21,696 nt of DNA, from the NCBI GenBank assembly GCA_029884035.1, contig JAOUIM010000013.1:1-21696 (forward strand), read 5' to 3'. The translations under genes were made by a program, and so were the position numbers. The notes beneath the pieces were generated by a model. The model was given only the letters and a program-made list of their open reading frames with translations. It was not told the origin of the DNA and did no database searches. The stretch is from Aquincola sp. GTDB lineage: Bacteria; Pseudomonadota; Gammaproteobacteria; Burkholderiales; Burkholderiaceae_C. How positions within the stretch are numbered: position 1 is the stretch's first letter; every line of letters starts with the position of its first letter. This document shows, in pieces, positions 6,790-13,278 of this stretch.

Positions 6790-9693
6790 ATGCAGACTGC
6801 CGTCTCCAGCGCGCCGCTTTCCCCGCAATTCCTGGCTGGCGGCAGCGAGGCGAGCGCCCGCGCGAGCGCATACCAGGGCTACCAGATCATCCGCCGCAAC
6901 GGGGCGGTCGTGGTCTTCGAGCCGAACAAGATCGCAGTTGCGTTGATGAAGGCTTTTCTGGCGGTGCACGGCACGCAGGGTGCCGCGTCGGCCAGCGTTC
7001 GCGAAACGGTCGAAGGTCTGACAGAGGCCGTGGTGCGAGCGTTGCTGCGCTCGCGCCCGGGTGGCGGCACCTTCCACATCGAGGACGTTCAGGATCAGGT
7101 CGAACTCGGCCTGATGCGCAGCGGCCACCATGAAGTCGCACGCGCCTATGTGCTGTACCGCGAGCGCCGCTCACAGGAGCGCGCGAAGCAGGCGAAGTCC
7201 GAGGCGCGGCCGGCGGCCGAGGCGCTGCACGTCATCGACCGCGGGCAGCGCGTGCCGCTGGATGAGGGCCACGTGCAGGCGCTGATCGAATCGGCGTGCG
7301 CCGGACTGGGTGCCGACGTGAGGGCCGAGCCGATCCTTTCGGAGACTCGGCGCAATCTCTACGACGGCGTGCCGATCGACGAGGTATACAAGGCGTCGAT
7401 CCTCGCCGCGCGCACGTTGATCGAGAAAGAGCCGGCCTACTCGCGCGCGACTGCAAGGTTGCTGCTGCACACGATTCGCCGCGAGATCCTCGGCGAGGAG
7501 GTGTCACAGGCCGACATGGCGGCTCGGTATGCCGACTATTTCCCTGGCTTCATCAGGAAGGGCGTGGCGGCCGAGTTGCTCGACGACAAGCTGCTGCAGT
7601 ACGACCTCGCCAGACTGGGCGCGGCGCTCAAGCCCGAGCGCGACCTGCAGTTCGACTACCTCGGCCTGCAGACGCTTTACGACCGCTACTTCCTGCACAT
7701 CGAAGAGGTGCGCATCGAGATGCCGCAGGCCTTCTTCATGCGCGTCGCGATGGGCCTGGCACTGGGCGAGATCGATCGGGAGGCGCGGGCGATCGAGTTC
7801 TACGACGTGTTGTCGAGTTTCGACTTCATGTCCTCGACGCCGACGCTGTTCAACAGCGGTACGCTGCGCTCGCAGCTCTCGAGCTGCTACCTGACCACGG
7901 TGGCCGACGATCTGGACGGCATCTACGAGGCGCTCAAGGAGAACGCGCTGCTGTCCAAGTTCGCTGGCGGCCTGGGCAACGACTGGACCAACGTGCGCGC
8001 CCTGGGCTCGTACATCAAGGGCACGAACGGCAAGAGCCAGGGTGTCGTGCCGTTCCTCAAGGTGGTCAACGACACCGCCGTTGCGGTCAACCAGGGGGGC
8101 AAGCGCAAAGGGGCGGTCTGCGCCTACCTGGAGACCTGGCATCTGGACGTCGAGGAGTTCCTCGACCTGCGCAAGAACACCGGGGACGACCGGCGCCGCA
8201 CCCACGACATGAACACCGCGAACTGGATCCCGGACCTGTTCATGAAACGCGTCATGGAGGGCGGCACGTGGACCCTGTTCTCGCCGTCCACCTGCCCCGA
8301 TCTGCACGACAAGTTCGGGCAGGCTTTCGAAGCCGCCTATACGGACTACGAGGCCAAGGTCGATCGCGGCGAGATCAAGCTGTACAAGCGCATGGCCGCC
8401 AGGGATCTGTGGCGCAAGATGCTGTCGATGCTGTTCGAGACGGGGCATCCCTGGATCACGTTCAAGGACGCCTGCAATGTGCGAAGCCCGCAGCAGCACG
8501 TGGGCGTGGTGCACTCGTCCAATCTGTGCACCGAGATCACGCTCAATACCAACGAGAGCGAGATCGCGGTGTGCAACCTCGGCTCGATCAATCTGGTGCA
8601 GCATCTGAAGGACGGCCAGATCGACCAAGCCAAGCTGAAGAAGACTGTCGCCACCGCGATGCGCATGCTCGACAACGTGATCGACATCAATTACTACGCG
8701 GTGAAGAAGGCGCGCGACTCCAACCTGCGGCACCGTCCAGTAGGCCTGGGCATCATGGGTTTCCAGGACTGCCTGTACCAGCTGAAGCTGCCCTACGCCA
8801 GCGCCGAGGCGGTCGAGTTCGCCGATCGCTCGATGGAGGCCGTGTGCTACCACGCGTACTGGGCCAGTACCGAACTGGCCGCCGAGCGCGGGCGGTACTC
8901 CAGCTACCGAGGCTCGCTGTGGGACCGTGGCGTCCTGCCCCAGGACTCGCTGCGGCTGCTGGCCGAGCAGCGTGGCGGCTATGTCGACGTCGACATGTCG
9001 CAAACGCTGGATTGGGACGCGCTGCGCTCGCGCATCGCCACCCACGGCATGCGCAACAGCAACTGCGTGGCGATCGCGCCGACGGCGACGATTTCGAACA
9101 TCATCGGCGTGGATGCCTCGATCGAGCCGAGCTTCGGAAACCTGTCGGTCAAGTCCAACCTGTCCGGCGAGTTCACCATCGTCAACGAATACCTCGTGCG
9201 AGATCTCAAGGCGCTTGGCCTGTGGGACGACGTGATGGTGATGGACCTGAAGCACTACGAGGGCTCGCTGCGGCCGATTGACCGTGTGCCCGAGTCGCTC
9301 AAGGCGCTGTACGCCACAGCCTTCGAGATTGACGCGGGCTGGTTGGTCGAGGCCGCCTCGCGGCGGCAGAAGTGGATCGATCAGGCGCAGTCGCTGAACA
9401 TCTACATCGCCGGCGCCTCCGGCAAGAAGCTCGACGACACCTACAAGCTCGCGTGGCTGCGCGGCCTGAAGACCACCTATTACCTGCGCACGAAGGCCGC
9501 GACACACGTGGAGATGAGCACGGTCACGAAGAGCAAGCTCAACGCCGTGAGTTCTGGTGGCGCGGCTGCGGGAACGATGTCGGCCCTCGACGCGTCGACC
9601 GCGCAAGCGCACCAGGCGGCATCGGCCGCTGCGCCTGCGAGCGACATCAAGTTCTGCGCGATCGACGACCCCACCTGCGAGGCCTGCCAATAG
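6790..9693 (+). CDS. nrdA: Ribonucleoside-diphosphate reductase, class Ia, alpha (large) subunit
   Basis: Catalytic subunit (967 residues) that reduces ribonucleoside diphosphates to deoxyribonucleotides together with NrdB. The N-terminus carries an ATP-cone (about 32-125, IIRRNGAVVVFEPNKIAVALMKAF...) and a second, more diverged cone (about 146-235), as in Pseudomonas-type NrdA of similar length. Active-site residues are visible: C366 (QLSSCYLTT), N578, C580 and E582 (SNLCTEI), and C595 (AVCNLGSINL). The radical-transfer tyrosines are Y897/Y898 (TTYYLRT). The redox tail ends in C963 and C966 (PTCEACQ). An ATG at 6748 is in frame, but ATG 6790 has GGAG 10 bases upstream and gives the usual short leader before the first cone. 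Paired NrdR boxes lie upstream. nrdB follows after 131 bases. Confidence 0.97.
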   Translation: MQTAVSSAPLSPQFLAGGSEASARASAYQGYQIIRRNGAVVVFEPNKIAVALMKAFLAVHGTQGAASASVRETVEGLTEAVVRALLRSRPGGGTFHIEDVQDQVELGLMRSGHHEVARAYVLYRERRSQERAKQAKSEARPAAEALHVIDRGQRVPLDEGHVQALIESACAGLGADVRAEPILSETRRNLYDGVPIDEVYKASILAARTLIEKEPAYSRATARLLLHTIRREILGEEVSQADMAARYADYFPGFIRKGVAAELLDDKLLQYDLARLGAALKPERDLQFDYLGLQTLYDRYFLHIEEVRIEMPQAFFMRVAMGLALGEIDREARAIEFYDVLSSFDFMSSTPTLFNSGTLRSQLSSCYLTTVADDLDGIYEALKENALLSKFAGGLGNDWTNVRALGSYIKGTNGKSQGVVPFLKVVNDTAVAVNQGGKRKGAVCAYLETWHLDVEEFLDLRKNTGDDRRRTHDMNTANWIPDLFMKRVMEGGTWTLFSPSTCPDLHDKFGQAFEAAYTDYEAKVDRGEIKLYKRMAARDLWRKMLSMLFETGHPWITFKDACNVRSPQQHVGVVHSSNLCTEITLNTNESEIAVCNLGSINLVQHLKDGQIDQAKLKKTVATAMRMLDNVIDINYYAVKKARDSNLRHRPVGLGIMGFQDCLYQLKLPYASAEAVEFADRSMEAVCYHAYWASTELAAERGRYSSYRGSLWDRGVLPQDSLRLLAEQRGGYVDVDMSQTLDWDALRSRIATHGMRNSNCVAIAPTATISNIIGVDASIEPSFGNLSVKSNLSGEFTIVNEYLVRDLKALGLWDDVMVMDLKHYEGSLRPIDRVPESLKALYATAFEIDAGWLVEAASRRQKWIDQAQSLNIYIAGASGKKLDDTYKLAWLRGLKTTYYLRTKAATHVEMSTVTKSKLNAVSSGGAAAGTMSALDASTAQAHQAASAAAPASDIKFCAIDDPTCEACQ

Positions 9694-9714
9694 AAGAGCC
9701 GATGATCACCGCAT

Positions 9715-9735
9715 GCTCAATGGCGATGCTTGAGC
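9715..9735 (+). other. Small hairpin after the nrdA stop
   Basis: GCTCAA (9715-9720) pairs with TTGAGC (9730-9735) around a 9-base loop, starting 22 bases after the nrdA stop codon. There is no T-tract, so it is not a rho-independent terminator. It could protect the 3' end of a processed nrdA message or be a chance pairing; it stands immediately before the much stronger inverted repeat at 9748-9784. Confidence 0.4.
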
Positions 9736-9747
9736 GCAACAACGCGA

Positions 9748-9784
9748 GCGCGCGAATGTCAAGAAGTTCTTGGTGTTCGCGCGC
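9748..9784 (+). repeat. Long inverted repeat in the nrdA-nrdB spacer
   Basis: GCGCGCGAA (9748-9756) is perfectly complementary to TTCGCGCGC (9776-9784). Inside it, TGT faces GTG, which in RNA forms three G-U pairs, and CAAGA (9760-9764) pairs with TCTTG (9768-9772) around an AGT loop. In RNA this is a continuous 17-pair stem. No T-tract follows, so simple termination is unlikely. At DNA level the same palindrome covers the -35-like element of a possible nrdB promoter, so it may be an operator. Which role applies cannot be settled from sequence. Confidence 0.7.
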
Positions 9785-9798
9785 AACACTCCGATAAT
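9770..9798 (+). promoter_or_regulatory. Possible sigma-70 promoter for nrdB
   Basis: TTGGTG at 9770-9775 and GATAAT at 9793-9798 are separated by exactly 17 bases. The -10 matches TATAAT at five of six positions; the -35 matches TTGACA only at its first three. A start near 9805 would leave a leader of about 20 bases that includes the AGGAA ribosome binding site (9808-9812). The -35 lies within the right half of the inverted repeat at 9748-9784. In a GC-rich genome a GATAAT with correct spacing is notable but not proof. Confidence 0.45.
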
Positions 9799-9824
9799 CC
9801 GCCGCACAGGAAGTACCTCCAAAC

Positions 9825-10997
9825 ATGCTGGTCTGGGAAGACAACGTCAGCAGCAAGACGCTCACGACACAACGTACCGCGCAACAACCGTCCTTGCACG
9901 ACGCGCGGTCCATGGCAGCGTCACTCCCTCCGCCCACAACCCCGGCTGCGCATCGCGCAGAGGCCGCTCCCGATCCGACGCGTCGCGTCAACGCGGCCGA
10001 CAAACGCATCATCAACGGCCAGACCGACGTCAATCAGCTGGTGCCGTTCAAGTACAAGTGGGCCTGGGAGAAGTACCTCGCCACCTGCGCAAACCACTGG
10101 ATGCCGCAGGAAGTCAACATGAACCGCGACATCGCCCTCTGGAAGGACCCGAACGGCCTGACGGAGGACGAGCGCCGCATCATCAAGCGCAATCTCGGCT
10201 TCTTCGTCACCGCCGACTCGCTGGCGGCGAACAACATCACCCTGGGCACGTATCGCCACATCACGGCGCCCGAGTGTCGCCAGTTCCTGCTGCGCCAGGC
10301 GTTCGAAGAGGCGATCCACACCCACGCCTACCAGTACATCGTCGAGTCGCTCGGTCTGGACGAGAGCGAGATCTTCAACGCCTACCATGAGGTGGGGTCG
10401 ATCCGCGACAAGGACGAGTTCCTGATCCCGTTCATCGACGCGGTCATGGATCCCCACTTCAAGACCGGCACACCCGAGGCGGACCAGAAGCTGCTCAAGA
10501 GCCTGATCGTGTTCGCCTGCCTGATGGAAGGCCTGTTCTTCTACGTTGGCTTCACGCAGATCCTGGCGCTGGGTCGCCAGAACAAGATGACCGGCGCAGC
10601 CGAGCAGTACCAGTACATCCTGCGCGACGAGTCGATGCATTGCAACTTCGGCATCGACCTGATCAACCAGATCAAGCTCGAGAATCCTCAGTTGTGGACA
10701 GCTGCTTTCAAGGCCGAAATCAAGGCGCTGTTCCTCAAGGCGGTTGAGCTTGAGTACCGCTATGCGGAGGACACCATGCCGCGTGGCGTTCTGGGCATGA
10801 ACGCGTCGATGTTCAAGGGCTACCTGCGCTACATCGCCAACCGGCGTGCGACGCAGATCGGCTTGGAGGAGCTCTTCCCGAACGAGGAAAACCCGTTCCC
10901 GTGGATGAGCGAGATGATCGATTTGAAGAAGGAGCGAAATTTTTTCGAGACGCGCGTGATCGAATACCAGTCAGGTGGCGCGCTTTCGTGGGAATGA
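9825..10997 (+). CDS. nrdB: Ribonucleoside-diphosphate reductase, class Ia, beta (small) subunit
   Basis: Di-iron radical subunit (390 residues) that generates the tyrosyl radical used by NrdA. Metal ligands and radical residue are all present: D102 (MNRDIALWK), E162 and H165 with radical tyrosine Y169 (EEAIHTHAYQY), E235 (LMEGLFFYVGF), and E269 and H272 (RDESMHCNFG). Y381 near the C-terminus (RVIEYQSGGALSWE) is the likely radical-transfer residue, and the last residues should dock into NrdA. The first 60 residues are polar and Ser/Thr/Pro-rich and probably disordered. ATG 9825 has AGGAA 12 bases upstream. It lies 131 bases after nrdA, separated by an inverted repeat and a possible promoter of its own, so the two subunits may not be made strictly from one message. 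Confidence 0.97.
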   Translation: MLVWEDNVSSKTLTTQRTAQQPSLHDARSMAASLPPPTTPAAHRAEAAPDPTRRVNAADKRIINGQTDVNQLVPFKYKWAWEKYLATCANHWMPQEVNMNRDIALWKDPNGLTEDERRIIKRNLGFFVTADSLAANNITLGTYRHITAPECRQFLLRQAFEEAIHTHAYQYIVESLGLDESEIFNAYHEVGSIRDKDEFLIPFIDAVMDPHFKTGTPEADQKLLKSLIVFACLMEGLFFYVGFTQILALGRQNKMTGAAEQYQYILRDESMHCNFGIDLINQIKLENPQLWTAAFKAEIKALFLKAVELEYRYAEDTMPRGVLGMNASMFKGYLRYIANRRATQIGLEELFPNEENPFPWMSEMIDLKKERNFFETRVIEYQSGGALSWE

Positions 10998-11127
10998 TGC
11001 GCGAGTGAGCCGGCCGCAGAGCCAGCCGTCTCGCGTTGACGACAGATCAAGATCCGCAGTGGGTGAGATGAGGCCGCCAAGAGCCGAAATCGCGCACTGC
11101 ATCCCCGTTCACCGCATCGGCAACAAA

Positions 11128-11196
11128 CCGGCAGCAACGCCGGAACAAGTCCGGGTGGTGAATCGCTGCAGAAGGTCGAGCTCGATCCCTGCAGTG
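11128..11196 (+). other. Structured 5' leader of the histone H1-like gene (two hairpins)
   Basis: Within the 228-base gap between nrdB and the histone-like gene, two hairpins can be drawn. The first pairs CCGGC (11128-11132) with GCCGG (11139-11143) around AGCAAC. The second (11164-11196) pairs CTGCAG (11166-11171) with CTGCAG (11189-11194), then GG-TCG with CGA-TC around an AGCT loop, with one small mismatch. It ends 17 bases before the strong AAGGAGA ribosome binding site at 11214-11220. No convincing promoter was found in the gap: a TTGACG at 11036-11041 has no -10 partner. Confidence 0.45.
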
Positions 11197-11225
11197 CTCA
11201 TTGCAACTTGATCAAGGAGATCGAA

Positions 11226-11645
11226 ATGGCAACTGCGAAGAAGAAGGCTCCGGCCAAGAAGGCCGCTGCGAAGAAACCCGCCGCCAAGCGCAAGCCCGCG
11301 GCGAAGAAGCCCGCGGCGAAGAAGCCAGCGGCCAAGAAGCCGGCGGCCAAGAAGCCGGCGGCGAAGAAGGCGAAGAAGCCAGCGGCGAAGAAGAAGCCAG
11401 CGGCGAAGAAGGCTGCCAAGAAGAAGGCTGCACCGAAGAAGAAGGCTGCGCCCAAGAAGAAGGCCGCCAAGAAGGCTGCCAAGAAGCCCGCGGCGAAGAA
11501 GAAGCCGGCTGCGAAGAAGGCCAGGCCTGCTGCGGCAAAGAAGGCTGCCCCTGCGGCAGCCGCGGCTGCCCCTGCGGCACCGGCGGCCAAGACCACGCTG
11601 AGCCCAGCGGCTGCATGGCCTTTCCCGACGGGCAACAAGCCCTGA
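11226..11645 (+). CDS. Histone H1-like Ala/Lys-rich DNA-binding protein
   Basis: A 139-residue, extremely basic nucleoid protein. From about residue 4 to 106 it is almost entirely Lys, Ala and Pro, built from AAKKP-type pentamers with spaced KKK runs, like the C-terminal tail of eukaryotic H1 and bacterial H1 homologues such as Bordetella BpH1. An Ala/Pro stretch (about 107-122) then leads to a non-basic end, TTLSPAAAWPFPTGNKP, that I recognise as a recurring ending of these proteins in Burkholderiales. It should bind DNA with little sequence preference. ATG 11226 follows AAGGAGA (11214-11220) at ideal spacing; an in-frame ATG at 11208 lies before that site and is not used here. The coding DNA is low-complexity, with a period near 15 bases, so repeat number may vary between strains. 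A strong terminator follows 43 bases after the stop. Confidence 0.92.
   Translation: MATAKKKAPAKKAAAKKPAAKRKPAAKKPAAKKPAAKKPAAKKPAAKKAKKPAAKKKPAAKKAAKKKAAPKKKAAPKKKAAKKAAKKPAAKKKPAAKKARPAAAKKAAPAAAAAAPAAPAAKTTLSPAAAWPFPTGNKP
11270..11520 (+). repeat. Low-complexity tandem repeat inside the histone-like gene
   Basis: Imperfect 15-base units of the type AAGAAGCCGGCGGCG, encoding K-K-P-A-A, recur with interruptions by extra AAG codons. Such tracts can gain or lose units by slippage, which would change the length of the basic tail without shifting frame. The boundaries are approximate. Confidence 0.75.
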
Positions 11646-11688
11646 GGTACGGCGGGTCGGACCAATCCGGCCCGTGCCGCGCAAGACG

Positions 11689-11719
11689 ACAAACCCGGCT
11701 ACGGCCGGGTTTGTTTTTT
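11689..11719 (+). terminator. Strong rho-independent terminator
   Basis: ACAAACCCGGC (11689-11699) pairs perfectly over 11 bases with GCCGGGTTTGT (11704-11714) around a TACG loop, and a run of T residues reaches 11719. It lies 43 bases after the histone-like stop codon, in the convergent gap. On the minus strand the same stem is followed by TCGTC rather than a T-run, so it should terminate mainly plus-strand transcription. Confidence 0.93.
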
Positions 11720-11816
11720 CTTGCGATCCACCGGCCGCGGCTCGAGCGCCATTCCCCGTCTCGCCGACTGATTCCCTGGGAGGCGTTGCGGGCAACATGC
11801 GCCCGAACGCGATCGA

Positions 11817-12200
11817 TCAGTACTCTTTGAGCACTTCGGTATCGGCAAATGCCTGCGGCGTGTCGTGCCGAGGCAGCAAAAGGGTCCTGTCGTCTGCCGC
11901 AGCAAGTGCGCGCTCAGCAGCGATGCGGCGCTCTTCGGCAGTGCTGCGGGCGTCGCGTTCGGCAGTGCTGCGGGCGCTGTGGCTGCGGCGAAGTTCGTCG
12001 ATCGCCCTGTTGAGCTGCGCGATCTGCTCGCGCGCCTGCGCCGAGCGCTCGATCGCACCGTTGCGCGCCTGTTCGGCACGATCAATGCGGTCGCGCAGCA
12101 GTGCAAAGCGGCGACTCAAGTGCCAGTGACATGCCGTCGCCCCAGCAAGCGCGCCGGCGACGGCGGCACCGGCAATCCAGAGGATTGAGAAGGGGTCCAT
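11817..12200 (-). CDS. Small membrane-anchored coiled-coil protein, function unknown
   Basis: A 127-residue protein that I do not recognise as a named family. One N-terminal membrane helix (about residues 5-24, FSILWIAGAAVAGALAGATA) is followed by a long charged helical region (about 28-100) rich in Arg, Glu, Ala and Gln with heptad-like spacing, suggesting a coiled coil. The last 25 residues are less regular. Residues near 76-91 contain the eight-residue repeat ARSTAERD/ARSTAEER, from a 24-base DNA duplication. There is no clear ribosome binding site before the ATG at 12200. It is the last gene of the minus-strand run and lies 67 bases after the kinase gene; that gap holds a three-arm inverted repeat. 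Length, start and coding are plausible but unproven. Confidence 0.62.
   Translation of the reverse strand: MDPFSILWIAGAAVAGALAGATACHWHLSRRFALLRDRIDRAEQARNGAIERSAQAREQIAQLNRAIDELRRSHSARSTAERDARSTAEERRIAAERALAAADDRTLLLPRHDTPQAFADTEVLKEY
11934..11976 (-). repeat. 24-base tandem duplication within the coiled-coil gene
   Basis: The 19-base word beginning TTCGGCAGTG and ending CTGCGGGCG occurs at 11934-11952 and again, identically, at 11958-11976, a period of 24 bases. It encodes a repeated ARSTAE octapeptide. Perfect identity suggests a recent duplication that keeps the reading frame and the coiled-coil register close to intact. Confidence 0.85.
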
Positions 12201-12223
12201 GAGGCACGATGGGCAGACAGCCT

Positions 12224-12250
12224 CGCCACTTTAGTGGCGTCGAACGCCAC
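12224..12250 (-). promoter_or_regulatory. Three-arm inverted repeat with two mutually exclusive hairpins
   Basis: On the plus strand, CGCCAC (12224-12229), GTGGCGT (12234-12240) and ACGCCAC (12244-12250) lie in a row. The middle arm can pair either with the left arm (TTTA loop, 6 pairs) or with the right arm (CGA loop, 7 pairs), but not both. In the minus-strand transcript this stands between the kinase stop (12268) and the start of the coiled-coil gene (12200). No T-tract follows either hairpin, so a classical terminator is not evident. An attenuator-like switch or a chance arrangement are both possible. Confidence 0.5.
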
Positions 12251-12267
12251 CGTGCGCCCCGATGGTC

Positions 12268-13185
12268 CTACAAGGTCAACGCCGCAGCGTCAAAGCGGTG
12301 ATTTTGCCCACCCCGATGAGCGATCTTGATGGCGCCCAGGCGGTTCCCCAGCGCGGCGGCACTTTCCAGCGGCCAGCCCCGTTCGAGGGCGTACAGCAGG
12401 CCGGCGCGGAATGCATCACCACATCCGGTCGGATCGACGAGTGTGTCTGCCGTCGAGCCGGGCACGTGCGTGCGGGAGCCCTGCCGCCAGACTTCGCAGC
12501 CTTGCTCGGCCAGCGTCACGACGACGCCGTCGATGTTCGGGCGCCGCGAGATGGCTGAGAGTGACTCACCGGTACGCTCGCTGAGCATGCGCGCCTCGTA
12601 GTCGTTCACGGCCACCCAGCGCGCCATGCCCAAGATCTCCCGATGCTCGGCGCCATCGAACTGGGGTAGCTGCTGGCCCGGATCGAAGACGAACGGGATG
12701 CCCTGCGCGTGCATCTGATGGGCATGTTCACCCATCGCGATGCGGCCGTCGGGCGCGATGATGCCGATCGCGAGGTCGCTGCGCCGCGCACGCGTGGGCA
12801 CTGCAGCGTGGTGCGCCACGCTCATCGCGCCAGGGTGGAACGCGGTGATCTGGTTGTTGTCCTGGTCGGTGATGATCACGCATTGGGCCGTGTACTGGTC
12901 ACGCTCAATCAGCACGGCGCTGGTGTCGATGCCGAGTTCGCGCAGCCGCACCAGGTAATCCTCGCCGTCGCTGCCCAACGCTGCCAGGATCACCGGTTCG
13001 CCGCCGAGCAGCTTGTGCGTGTAGGCGATGTTGCCGGCGCAACCGCCCCACTCGCGGCGCATCGTCGGCACCAGGAACGAGACATTCAGGATATGGACCT
13101 GGTCGGGCAGGATCTGTTGCGCGAAGCGGCCCGGGAAGTTGGTGATCGTGTCGAACGCGAGCGAGCCGCAGATCAGCGCCGACAT
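12268..13185 (-). CDS. PfkB-family carbohydrate/nucleoside kinase
   Basis: A 305-residue ribokinase-superfamily enzyme that should transfer phosphate from ATP to a sugar or nucleoside hydroxyl. The N-terminal family signature is WGGCAGNIAY (46-55), and the C-terminal signature is DPTGCGDAFRAGLLYA (251-266), with D257 as the probable catalytic base and G254/G256 forming the anion hole. LGSDGEDYLVRLRELGIDTS (70-89) is typical. The DPTGCGDAFRAG version of the signature resembles bacterial adenosine-kinase-like members more than fructokinases, but the substrate cannot be fixed by reading. There is no clear ribosome binding site before ATG 13185; it is the first start in the frame and gives the canonical SALICGSLAFD strand. 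Neighbours give no pathway clue. Confidence 0.88.
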   Translation of the reverse strand: MSALICGSLAFDTITNFPGRFAQQILPDQVHILNVSFLVPTMRREWGGCAGNIAYTHKLLGGEPVILAALGSDGEDYLVRLRELGIDTSAVLIERDQYTAQCVIITDQDNNQITAFHPGAMSVAHHAAVPTRARRSDLAIGIIAPDGRIAMGEHAHQMHAQGIPFVFDPGQQLPQFDGAEHREILGMARWVAVNDYEARMLSERTGESLSAISRRPNIDGVVVTLAEQGCEVWRQGSRTHVPGSTADTLVDPTGCGDAFRAGLLYALERGWPLESAAALGNRLGAIKIAHRGGQNHRFDAAALTL

Positions 13186-13278
13186 GTCAGCACTCGCGTT
13201 GTTGCCCGACGGGCACGTGACACTTCTCGAGGCGCAGCGAACGACTTGATGAGCGCGGGCGTTTCATGTGAGTGGCTT

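Noticed and set aside
7296..9281. A 661-codon open frame on the same strand as nrdA in another frame
   Set aside because: Arg/Gly/Ala-rich composition without domains; it is fully contained in nrdA, whose catalytic residues are all in the other frame.
7504..9690. A 728-codon open frame antisense to nrdA, and similar long antisense frames opposite pilS (2441-4366), pilR and ffh
   Set aside because: They lie opposite intact, well-recognised genes, have no family features, and are expected in GC-rich DNA where stop codons are rare in shadow frames.
11036..11064. TTGACG as a -35 for the histone-like gene
   Set aside because: No acceptable -10 hexamer lies 16-19 bases downstream.
10975..11211. 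A 78-codon plus-strand frame starting inside nrdB
   Set aside because: No ribosome binding site, no recognisable feature, and it ends just before the real start signals of the histone-like gene.
11270..11520. Regular short repeats that might suggest a CRISPR array
   Set aside because: The repeats encode KKPAA units in frame, with no unique spacers and no constant repeat; it is coding low complexity.
11198..11692. Ala/Leu/Phe-rich frames antisense to the histone-like gene that look like membrane proteins
   Set aside because: Their hydrophobic composition is the direct complement of Lys/Ala codons; a shadow of the repeat.
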